Shown: positions 19,711 to 26,702 of the stretch, piece by piece
Numbering within the stretch: position 1 is the stretch's first letter
How the letters are laid out: each line of letters begins with the position of its first letter
From: Winogradskyella endarachnes
GTDB lineage: Bacteria > Bacteroidota > Bacteroidia > Flavobacteriales > Flavobacteriaceae
Direction of reading: 5' to 3'
Length of the DNA stretch: 64,000 nt
Assembly (NCBI RefSeq): GCF_009741275.1
Contig: NZ_WOWS01000004.1
Span: 248,001-312,000, forward strand
Notes under the pieces: model-generated
The model's database searches: none
What the model was told of the DNA's origin: nothing
Seen by the model: only the letters and a program-made list of their open reading frames with translations
Program-made: the position numbers and the translations under genes

Positions 19711-20826
19711 ATGAATTTATCGTATTGGGAAACAAAAACGTGGTTAGCTAACATTGACTTTACAATTGTTGGTAGCGGAATAGTTGGTCTCAATTGTGCT
19801 TTACGGTTAAAACAGCGTTTTCCAAACTCAAAGATTTTAATTCTCGAAAAAGGAATCCTTCCACAAGGCGCAAGTACAAAAAACGCTGGTTTTGCTTGTT
19901 TTGGTAGCTTAAGTGAGATTATTTATGATTTACAGTCGCATTCTAAAGAAGAAGTTTTAGAATTGATTAAGAAAAGAATAAATGGATTACAAATTCTTCG
20001 TAAAAACTTAGGAGATAAAACAATTGGTTATCAGAATTTAGGAGGTTTTGAGTTGTTTTTAGAATCAAACAAAATACTTTATGACTCATGTAAAAGTCAG
20101 CAGAAAGAAATTAATGAACTGTTGTTCCCAATTTTTAATGCGAATGTGTTTTCGTTTAAAGACAACGATTTTGGCTTTAAAAATATAAAATCAGACTATT
20201 GTTTTAATCCAATTGAAGGGCAGATTGATACCGGAAAAATGATGAGTGCTTTATTGAATAAAGTTCAGTCTTTGGGCATAAAAATTTTGAATAACATAAC
20301 GGTTGAATCCTATTCTGAAGACAAAAATGCTGTAACAATTAAAACCAACCAATTTGAATTCAAAACCAAGAATTTATGTATTGCAACCAATGGATTTGCT
20401 AACCATCTTAATATAGAAAAAGTAAAACCAGCAAGAGCACAAGTTTTAATTACAAAACCGATAGATAATTTACACATAAAAGGCACGTTTCATTTAGATG
20501 AAGGTTATTATTACTTTAGAAATATAGATAATAGAGTTTTACTTGGTGGCGGACGACACCTAGATTTTAAAACTGAAGAAACCACAATATTTGCCCAAAC
20601 AGAAATTATACAAAATAAGCTTGAAGACTTATTGAAAACAACAATTTTGCCAACTACAAATTTTGAAATTGACCATCGTTGGTCTGGCATTATGGGTGTT
20701 GGTAAACATAAAAAACCAATGGTAAAACAACTATCTAACCATGTGTTTTGTGGCGTGCGTTTAGGAGGCATGGGTATTGCAATTGGAAGTATTGTAGGTA
20801 AGGAATTAGCTGATTTAATCGAATAG
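19711..20826 (+). CDS. FAD-dependent oxidoreductase (DAO/glycine-oxidase-like)
   Basis: 371 residues from the ATG at 19711; the ATG at 19693 abuts the preceding terminator. A Rossmann FAD-binding motif VGSGIVGLNCALRL is at the N-terminus, followed by LEKG and the conserved ASTKNAGFACFG stretch. The C-terminal part has the DAO-family RWSGIMG and a final GGMGIAIGS motif. It probably oxidises an amino acid or amine; the substrate cannot be read from the sequence. A Gre-like gene follows 45 bp downstream. Confidence 0.85.
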   Translation: MNLSYWETKTWLANIDFTIVGSGIVGLNCALRLKQRFPNSKILILEKGILPQGASTKNAGFACFGSLSEIIYDLQSHSKEEVLELIKKRINGLQILRKNLGDKTIGYQNLGGFELFLESNKILYDSCKSQQKEINELLFPIFNANVFSFKDNDFGFKNIKSDYCFNPIEGQIDTGKMMSALLNKVQSLGIKILNNITVESYSEDKNAVTIKTNQFEFKTKNLCIATNGFANHLNIEKVKPARAQVLITKPIDNLHIKGTFHLDEGYYYFRNIDNRVLLGGGRHLDFKTEETTIFAQTEIIQNKLEDLLKTTILPTTNFEIDHRWSGIMGVGKHKKPMVKQLSNHVFCGVRLGGMGIAIGSIVGKELADLIE

Positions 20827-20871
20827 ATTTGTAATTTTTGCACAGACACAAATCTACTTTTTAATACAAAC

Positions 20872-21321
20872 ATGAATATAAAACAACAACTACATAATCA
20901 ATGCCAAGATTTCTTAAACAATCGTTTAGAAGTGATACAAAATACCATTTCGGATATTCAAGTGTCTCTAACGTCCGAAACCAAAAGCAGTGCAGGCGAT
21001 AAGCACGAAACCGGAAGAGCCATGCTGCAATTAGAACGCGAAAAAGCAGGTCATCAATTAGCTGAAATTGAAAAGCAAAAACAAATTCTTCAAAAAATAA
21101 ATGTAGAATCAAAACACCAAAAAGTAGCATTAGGTTCTGTGATAAAAACAACGCAAGCCAATTATTTTATTGCTGTTAGTGCTGGCGAATTAGTTGTGGA
21201 TAAAACAAAGTATTTTGCGATATCTGCAGCAACACCAATCGCACAATTATTGCTGTCTAAAGGTGTTGAGGATGTCATTGTTTTTAGAGGGAATGAATTT
21301 AAGGTAGTTGAGGTTTTTTAA
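20872..21321 (+). CDS. GreA/GreB-like protein
   Basis: 149 residues. The N-terminal half is a predicted coiled coil (about 1-85) with a conserved SSAGDKHETGRAM patch. The C-terminal half (about 88-149) resembles the FKBP-like domain of Gre factors: GSVIKT, then YFAISAATPIAQLLLSKGVEDV. This suggests an RNA-polymerase secondary-channel factor. Homologues are sometimes labelled 3-oxoacyl-ACP synthase, for which there is no motif support. Confidence 0.65.
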   Translation: MNIKQQLHNQCQDFLNNRLEVIQNTISDIQVSLTSETKSSAGDKHETGRAMLQLEREKAGHQLAEIEKQKQILQKINVESKHQKVALGSVIKTTQANYFIAVSAGELVVDKTKYFAISAATPIAQLLLSKGVEDVIVFRGNEFKVVEVF

Positions 21322-21382
21322 AATTAAAAAGCAGACCAACCGAAGTCAATCCACTTTTTCCCTTTCTAAGATTAAATTTTTT

Positions 21383-21395
21383 GACCTAGCAGGTC
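21383..21395. repeat. Short palindrome GACCTAGCAGGTC
   Basis: Perfect short hairpin between the Gre-like gene and the end of rtcB. It is related to the imperfect palindrome at 27394-27426, which has the same GACCT/AGGTC ends. Looks like a small dispersed REP-type repeat. Confidence 0.5.
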
Positions 21396-21408
21396 TTATT
21401 TTTAAAGG

Positions 21409-22848
<1,440 letters not shown>

Positions 22849-22866
22849 TTAATAGTTTTTTTATAG

Positions 22867-22887
22867 ATTCCGCATCAAGTGCGGAAT
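22867..22887. repeat. 8-bp perfect hairpin in the rtcB leader
   Basis: ATTCCGCA (22867-22874), loop TCAAG, TGCGGAAT (22880-22887). It would lie in the 5' leader of rtcB mRNA. Its compact symmetry resembles a dispersed palindromic repeat. Confidence 0.55.
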
Positions 22888-22911
22888 AACAGTTAACTGT
22901 CAATAACACTA

Positions 22912-22948
22912 CGAATATTATAGTGTATTGCGCATTGTTTTTGCGTAG
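22912..22948 (-). promoter_or_regulatory. rtcB promoter with island operator, copy 1
   Basis: On the minus strand CTACGCAAAAACAATGCG begins at 22948. Exactly 15 bases after that 18-mer comes TTCG (22915-22912), in the position of the TTTG end of the -7 box. Copies 2 and 3 (25747 and 27363) have the same layout and nearly the same bases. The leader to the rtcB start codon would be about 85 nt. Confidence 0.6.
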
Positions 22949-23008
22949 TTGTCTTTTTGTCATTCAAGGTCTTTTTTGACCTTATAGGATAAACTACTTA
23001 TTATAATA

Positions 23009-23034
23009 CCTACAAGGTTCTGAAACCTTGCAGG
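23009..23034. repeat. Imperfect palindrome upstream of rtcB
   Basis: CCTACAAGGTT (23009-23019) pairs with AACCTTGCAGG (23024-23034) with one mismatch. It lies just beyond the slipin stop codon and could also act as a weak terminator. Confidence 0.5.
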
Positions 23035-23044
23035 ATTATAGAAT

Positions 23045-24145
23045 TTACTTATTCACAGAGAATATGTCCTTTAATTGTTCAATGACGTTACCGTTGCCAG
23101 CAACTGTGATTTCACCAATTTTGTCGGCAATTTTCTCAACATATTCCATCTCTTTTAATTTAAACAACATGCTGTTGTTTTCCATTAATTTCGCGGTATT
23201 TAACAAGCTTCTTGTTGAGGCTGTTTCTTCTCGTCTTGTGACCACATTAGCCTGCGCTTTTTTGTGGGCAATCAATACTTGATTCATAATCTCTTTCATA
23301 TCACCTGGTAAAATAACATCTCGTAAACCTGCGTGCAACACATTTACACCTAACTTGTTGGCTTGTGTTTTTACATCCTCTAAAACAGCTTTGGCAATTG
23401 TTTCCTTTTGCTCTAACAATTCGTCTAAAGTGTAAGCGCCAACAAATGCGCGTAATGCTAATTGCAAAATAATGTACAATTGCTTTTCGTAATCTTTGTT
23501 ATGCATTAACGCGGTTTCTACGTTAGTCACTTTGTATTGTGCATAGAAATTAATACGAACGGTTGCTTTGTCTTTAGTCAATAATTCTTGACCTGCAACT
23601 TCTAATTGCAATTGACGCATATCTGCTTTAGAGATTTTAATGGTTTGCTCATTTCTCCAGAAATGGTATGTACCATGTTCTAAGGTTTTAACAAACGCGT
23701 CATTAACAATCATAATAGCTTTTTCGTATGCTGCAACTTCAAATGTTCTAATGTATTGACGCAATTGCATATTGCTAAATAAAGCTTTGCTGACTTCTTC
23801 TGTGATGTCAATTTTACTTAAATCTGCAGTAACAAACTTGTAGTTTATTAAACCTTTCCAGAAGGTGTAACGACCAGCTTTTAATACGCATTTAAAGTTG
23901 TTGTTTTCGTAAAGCAAAACAATTTCGTTATCCTTTACCTCTACAACGTGCAACATGTTGGCTAAAGTCTCATCTTTAAGCAAGATTTCTAATGCTTTTG
24001 GTGCACTGAAAGCTTGTGATAAGTCGTATTTTAAAACTTGCTCTCTAAAATTTATCCAATGTTTACCTGCTGTAATAACGCGAGCGTAATTACCGTTTTT
24101 AAACACTAAACCTACTGTACCTGCATGAATTCTTACTCTATACAT
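23045..24145 (-). CDS. SPFH/Band 7 slipin-family protein
   Basis: 366 residues. A prohibitin-like SPFH domain (about 130-310) carries the family pattern GQELLTKDKATVRINFYAQYKV and ends in DVILPGDMKEI, followed by a helical tail (about 285-366). No N-terminal membrane helix is seen, unlike classical stomatins. Instead the N-terminus shows about three short repeats with the pattern V-L-x-AG-x-Y/H-x-FW. Slipins are recurrent neighbours of RtcB in bacteria, though their role there is unclear. It lies between the tRNA-like array and rtcB on the same strand. Confidence 0.88.
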   Translation of the reverse strand: MYRVRIHAGTVGLVFKNGNYARVITAGKHWINFREQVLKYDLSQAFSAPKALEILLKDETLANMLHVVEVKDNEIVLLYENNNFKCVLKAGRYTFWKGLINYKFVTADLSKIDITEEVSKALFSNMQLRQYIRTFEVAAYEKAIMIVNDAFVKTLEHGTYHFWRNEQTIKISKADMRQLQLEVAGQELLTKDKATVRINFYAQYKVTNVETALMHNKDYEKQLYIILQLALRAFVGAYTLDELLEQKETIAKAVLEDVKTQANKLGVNVLHAGLRDVILPGDMKEIMNQVLIAHKKAQANVVTRREETASTRSLLNTAKLMENNSMLFKLKEMEYVEKIADKIGEITVAGNGNVIEQLKDIFSVNK

Positions 24146-24574
24146 GATTTCTAATTTTTTGTTCTGAAGTTTTTATTTTTTATTTCAGAACGGTTAAACA
24201 TTTATAATAGAATTCTCTCCCGATAATTGACAGGATTGAGAATGACTATTCAATTAAAACAAAATGAAAGAAAACCATCTTTCTAACTACGGAAATACTT
24301 GCGATTTAAAGAGTTTTTAAGCTTTGTTCTTGAGACAATTTATCAATTTTGAAGCAACCAATGTTGAATCGTTTATTGAAAAATGAATCTTTAAAAGAAA
24401 ACCTAAAACGGCTTTTAATACATCAGTATTTCAAGGTGTTTTCTAGACTGCGCTAACAACAAGTTGCTATTGCTAGTTTTAGTTCACTTTGTTTTTGCCA
24501 TTTAAAGTGTGGCGCACTTGGTGGTCTATTTTTAAAAGTGACCTTCTTTGACTAATGATGGATTTTTAGTCCAT
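24146..24574 (-). other. Long hairpin-rich leader between tRNA-like array and slipin
   Basis: About 430 bases on the transcribed strand without a credible ORF. It holds several local hairpins: ATGGA/TCCAT just after the last tRNA-like unit, GGTC/GACC, AAGTG/CACTT and TAGCAAC/GTTGTTA. It contains no further T-arm. A looser copy of the island operator (plus strand 24287-24307, CGGAA-N4-TTGCG) lies here and may serve the slipin promoter. Confidence 0.4.
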
Positions 24575-24661
24575 TTCAAACTGTAACCGAAATACAGCGC
24601 GTTTACCAATTCCGCCACAAACCGAATCTCGGTTTGGTAGGATTCGAACCTACATATTGAA
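24575..24661 (-). tRNA. Candidate circularly permuted class II tRNA, Leu-like body, UCG anticodon
   Basis: In transcript order: variable-arm strand TTCAA (24661-24657), T-arm GTAGG-TTCGAAT-CCTAC, 3' acceptor strand CAAACCG, A73 (24629), a 4-nt spacer GATT, then 5' acceptor strand CGGTTTG (24624-24618), TG, D-arm GCG...CGC with G18G19, anticodon arm CTGTA-TTTCGGT-TACAG and TTGAA (24579-24575). The acceptor stem (7 bp), anticodon stem (5), T-stem (5) and a variable-arm stem TTGAA/TTCAA (5) all close perfectly only when the 3' half precedes the 5' half. A15/U48 is also consistent. No T-arm exists downstream of the 5' half. The D-arm and A73 resemble tRNA-Leu. Confidence 0.6.
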
Positions 24662-24728
24662 TCTATTGCTATAACCGCTTTAGCTACTTCCCGTTAAAGA
24701 AGACAGGATTCGAACCTGTGTACATAGA
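24662..24728 (-). tRNA. Candidate circularly permuted class I tRNA, opened in the anticodon loop
   Basis: In transcript order: anticodon-stem 3' strand TCTAT (24728-24724), variable loop GTAC, T-arm ACAGG-TTCGAAT-CCTGT, 3' acceptor strand CTTCTT, spacer TAAC, 5' acceptor strand GGGAAG (24692-24687), TA, D-arm GCTA-AAGCGGTTA-TAGC with A14 and G18G19, A26, then anticodon-stem 5' strand ATAGA (24666-24662). The acceptor pairs 6 bp with two G-U; ATAGA/TCTAT pairs 5 of 5 across the two halves. The anticodon is undefined because both loop sides are flanked by extra sequence. It abuts the next permuted unit, which uses the adjacent TTCAA. Confidence 0.55.
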
Positions 24729-24780
24729 TGTGGTGGTTATTCTTTACCAAATAACCCGTTGGTATCAAGTCAAGTTGAAT

Positions 24781-24810
24781 ATAAAAACCTAATACCTATT
24801 GGTAAGGATT
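24781..24810 (-). terminator. Terminator-like hairpin inside the tRNA-like array
   Basis: On the minus strand CCTTACC and GGTATTAGG form an interrupted stem around AATA, followed by five T. It lies between the Pro-type tRNA-like unit and the permuted units and could partly separate them. Confidence 0.45.
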
Positions 24811-24861
24811 TATACAATAGTGCTATACTGAAACACTTAACAAGACTTGCTTGATATTATG

Positions 24862-24877
24862 TCCTGCAAAAGCAGGA
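24862..24877. repeat. Hairpin TCCTGC-AAAA-GCAGGA
   Basis: Perfect 6-bp palindrome eight bases after the Pro-type tRNA-like unit on the minus strand. It resembles small dispersed palindromes seen elsewhere in the island. Confidence 0.5.
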
Positions 24878-24884
24878 ATCTTAG

Positions 24885-24957
24885 TCTGAGAAGCAGGACT
24901 CGAACCTGCAACCTTTCGCATCCAAAGCGAGAAAACATCCAATCGTTATATTCTCAG
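24885..24957 (-). tRNA. Divergent tRNA-like gene, Pro(UGG) anticodon
   Basis: Linear cloverleaf on the minus strand. The acceptor CTGAGAA/TTCTCAG is perfect (24957-24951 with 24892-24886), with A73 at 24885. The D-arm has only AAC/GTT plus a T-T opposition, but the 8-nt loop has G18G19. Anticodon stem CTCGC/GCGAA has four pairs plus one mismatch, loop TTTGGAT with anticodon UGG. Variable loop is AGGTT and T-arm GCAGG-TTCGAGT-CCTGC is perfect. C1-G72, A73 and G35G36 agree with proline identity. The body differs strongly from an ordinary bacterial tRNA-Pro. CCA is not encoded. Confidence 0.72.
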
Positions 24958-25042
24958 TTTTTATTTTAAAGAACTTTCTTTAGCTTTTTTCTATACGTTC
25001 ATTTTGTCTTGATACAAAACGAACCAAAAAATCACTGTCAAG

Positions 25043-25129
25043 TCAAGGAATTTTCAGTTTTTCAAACTGAAACCGATTTGAAAACTTCGCGTCGAACTGT
25101 GTTCTCCTGATTTCGAAGCTTTTCTTCAT
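25043..25129 (-). CDS. Putative micro-ORF, 28 aa
   Basis: Starts ATG immediately after the TAG of the 22-aa micro-ORF (TAGATG junction). It encodes a basic peptide beginning MKKSFEIRRTQFDAKF. Its end overlaps a 9-bp perfect hairpin, TTTCAGTTT/AAACTGAAA (25052-25072 on the plus strand). No family recognised. It may be chance; the tight coupling is the only support. Confidence 0.22.
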   Translation of the reverse strand: MKKSFEIRRTQFDAKFSNRFQFEKLKIP

Positions 25130-25198
25130 CTATTCTGCGCCTTGATGTTCAATTCTGCGAATTGATTTAGGGTTTGAATATTTGCCGTCTTTCATCAT
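25130..25198 (-). CDS. Putative micro-ORF, 22 aa
   Basis: Encodes a basic peptide beginning MMKDGKYSNPKSIRR, between the Tyr-type and Pro-type tRNA-like genes. No clear ribosome-binding site and no recognised family. Coupled directly to the next micro-ORF. Could be a leader peptide or chance. Confidence 0.22.
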   Translation of the reverse strand: MMKDGKYSNPKSIRRIEHQGAE

Positions 25199-25232
25199 AA
25201 AAAAATGTTTATGGCTTTTTTCCTAACTCATG

Positions 25233-25316
25233 TGGAAGCAGTAGTACTTGAACCTACGCGTTCATTATGAAACAAGATTTACAATCTCGTGAGCCAACCA
25301 ATTGCTCAATGCTTCC
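25233..25316 (-). tRNA. Divergent tRNA-like gene, Tyr(GUA) anticodon, class II
   Basis: Linear cloverleaf on the minus strand. Acceptor GGAAGCA/TGCTTCC is perfect (25316-25310 with 25240-25234), A73 at 25233. D-arm GAGC-AATTGGTTG-GCTC. Anticodon stem CGAGA/TCTTG with loop TTGTAAA, anticodon GUA. A 15-nt variable arm contains TTCA/TGAA, as in bacterial tRNA-Tyr. T-arm GTAGG-TTCAAGT-ACTAC has A at position 61 opposite G53, breaking the nearly invariant G53-C61 pair. It begins 6 bp after the stop codon of the upstream small protein, so the two are probably co-transcribed. CCA is not encoded. Confidence 0.72.
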
Positions 25317-25322
25317 GTTTTG

Positions 25323-25619
25323 TTACTCTAGTAATAGTAATATTTCTGTCATTCTTTTTCCGAATACTTCTTTGTCTTCATATAGATTAAAAAAGCCACT
25401 TGATATTTTATCAAATTTTGAAATGTTAATTTCTTTGATAATCGCTTCAATATTATTTTTAATATCTAGTACGTCATGCTGTAATGTTTTGCTAAGAATA
25501 GTTTCTTTATCAAAAGCAAAAGCATCAATTCCGCAACATTCTACCATGCAATGAATTTCTAATGCTTTCCAAAAGGTTTCATTTTTATTAATCCAATTAT
25601 CAATATTTAAATATTTCAT
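25323..25619 (-). CDS. Small conserved-looking protein with ECCGIDAF motif
   Basis: 98 residues, no signal peptide or membrane helix. The central MVECCGIDAFAF stretch with paired cysteines looks like a conserved core; I associate it loosely with DUF6331-type proteins but cannot confirm this. Function unknown. It is preceded by promoter copy 2 of the island operator (25711-25747) with a leader of about 85 nt, and its stop codon is 6 bp from the Tyr-type tRNA-like gene. It is therefore probably the first gene of the transcript carrying the array. Confidence 0.65.
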   Translation of the reverse strand: MKYLNIDNWINKNETFWKALEIHCMVECCGIDAFAFDKETILSKTLQHDVLDIKNNIEAIIKEINISKFDKISSGFFNLYEDKEVFGKRMTEILLLLE

Positions 25620-25633
25620 TTTCCTTTTATTAA

Positions 25634-25663
25634 GCTCTGCCAGATGCCTCGTTCTGGCAGAGC
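25634..25663. repeat. 10-bp perfect palindrome
   Basis: GCTCTGCCAG (25634-25643) and CTGGCAGAGC (25654-25663) with a 10-nt loop, in the leader of the small ECCGIDAF gene. More GC-rich than its surroundings. Confidence 0.6.
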
Positions 25664-25710
25664 ACTACTTTAAAGTCTGATTCCAAAAAGACTTCTTATT
25701 AATTACGATG

Positions 25711-25747
25711 CAAATATTTTACGCTATTGCGCAATGTTTTTGCGTAG
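25711..25747 (-). promoter_or_regulatory. Promoter with island operator, copy 2
   Basis: On the minus strand CTACGCAAAAACATTGCG starts at 25747, then 15 bases, then TTTG (25714-25711) ending a -7 box. The core CGCAA-N5-TTGCG is a perfect inverted repeat overlapping the -33 zone. It drives the ECCGIDAF gene and probably the tRNA-like array. Confidence 0.65.
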
Positions 25748-25758
25748 TAATAATTATT

Positions 25759-26292
25759 TCAATTTTTCTTCTTCTTTTTTTTCTTGCTCTTGACTTTTTT
25801 AGTCTTTTTCGGTTTCATTTTGTTTTTAATTCTTTTAATTTCAGAATCGATAAAACTGGTAAAGCTGTTATTGTACACGTGCTTTTTTGCGAGTTTTAAA
25901 GTCTTTAATGCTTTCTTGTATTTTTGAAGAATCTCAAAAAGTTGCCCTTGAAACAAGTAAACTTCGCCTTTGTTTAATCCTTTTACGGTTAATGCAAAGT
26001 CAATTAATTTTTGAGCTTCTTGGTAATCTTCATTCCACATTAAAACCAGAATGTATTTTGAATACACCTTGTGAAAATCTAGTTTGTTAGCCAAAGCTTC
26101 TGCATAATACTGCCTGGCTTTTTCGTAATCGCCAAATTGTTCGGCTTGTAAACGACCCATTAAATACAAAGCATAGGCATTGTTGGCTTCGTAGGATAAG
26201 GCGTAGTTTAGATTTTCTACAGTTTCTTCTAGTTCGTATGGATAAGCATCTATAGCTTTTAGCACATAATTGTTTAATAAATTAGTGTCCAT
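25759..26292 (-). CDS. TPR-like protein with lysine-rich tail
   Basis: 177 residues. Helical repeats from about 15 to 140 follow the tetratricopeptide pattern (AYALYLMGRLQAEQFGDYEKA; GEVYLFQGQLFEILQKYKKAL). The last 20 or so residues are almost all lysine (KPKKTKKVKSKKKKKKKN), a tail suited to RNA or membrane binding. Same strand as the RNA-repair genes. A weaker inverted repeat, ACGCA-N4-TGCGT (26347-26360), lies upstream and may be a distant version of the island operator. Confidence 0.75.
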   Translation of the reverse strand: MDTNLLNNYVLKAIDAYPYELEETVENLNYALSYEANNAYALYLMGRLQAEQFGDYEKARQYYAEALANKLDFHKVYSKYILVLMWNEDYQEAQKLIDFALTVKGLNKGEVYLFQGQLFEILQKYKKALKTLKLAKKHVYNNSFTSFIDSEIKRIKNKMKPKKTKKVKSKKKKKKKN

Positions 26293-26441
26293 TGTTATAT
26301 TATTTTTTTCCTGAATTTATTTCAGAAAGTGATTTAAAATTATTGAACGCAAATGTGCGTAATTGCAAAACATTTTTGTTCAACTTTAATTTGTACTGTT
26401 TGTGAAAATGTGTTTAGCAGGTTTGCTAATGACTGAAAACA

Positions 26442-26479
26442 AAAAATCCGAAACAGTTTTTAATTGGCTTCGGATTTTT
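26442..26479 (-). terminator. Terminator upstream of the TPR gene
   Basis: AAAAATCCGAA (26442-26452) pairs with TTCGGATTTTT (26469-26479); the T run continues on the minus strand. It would end transcripts of the 24-aa ORF and of the 202-aa protein gene. Confidence 0.72.
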
Positions 26480-26503
26480 CATCTATAATTTTGAAAAGTT
26501 TAT

Positions 26504-26578
26504 CTAACGATAATCACGAAGCATCACAAAAGGAGGTATTCCTTCTGGACGGTTTTGATATGTTATAAATAAACTCAT
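26504..26578 (-). CDS. Putative micro-ORF, 24 aa
   Basis: Minus-strand ORF beginning MSLFITYQNRPEGIPPF, with stop TAG at 26504-26506 and a terminator 25 bp further on. A near-consensus -7 element (AATATTTG) with TTTTG upstream precedes it, so it looks like a self-contained short transcript. Family unknown; it may be a peptide or an RNA that happens to contain an ORF. Confidence 0.35.
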   Translation of the reverse strand: MSLFITYQNRPEGIPPFVMLRDYR

Positions 26579-26702
26579 AGCTTCTAATTTTTAATTCAAC
26601 TTATGTTTTGGTTGAAATGCGATGCAAATATTTAGCTTTTTTTTTGACTTTACAAAACTTATTTTCGAGATGGTATAAAATTTGAGACCATAATACGAAG
26701 TA

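Noticed and set aside
20872..21321. 3-oxoacyl-ACP synthase annotation sometimes given to such proteins
   Set aside because: No ketosynthase motif or active-site cysteine; the coiled coil plus FKBP-like end fits Gre-type factors.
22912..22948. Sigma-54 promoter for rtcB, as in E. coli
   Set aside because: The GC at -12 has a counterpart, but the near-invariant GG at -24 is CG in all three copies. The fixed distance to a TTTG -7 box fits a sigma-A promoter plus operator better.
24629..24692. Linear tRNA formed by the 5' half at 24692 and the T-arm at 24653-24637
   Set aside because: The acceptor strands pair at only about four of seven positions and the anticodon arm would have three pairs with no variable loop; the permuted pairing is much better.
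24697..24765. Linear reading using AAAGAA with TTCTTT as acceptor for the first T-arm
   Set aside because: Only about 20 bases would remain between acceptor and T-arm, leaving no D-arm or anticodon arm, and AAAGAA is part of another hairpin (GGTTAT/ATAACC).
25267..25554. Plus-strand ORF of 95 codons
   Set aside because: It is antisense to both the Tyr-type tRNA-like gene and the ECCGIDAF gene and has no protein-like features.
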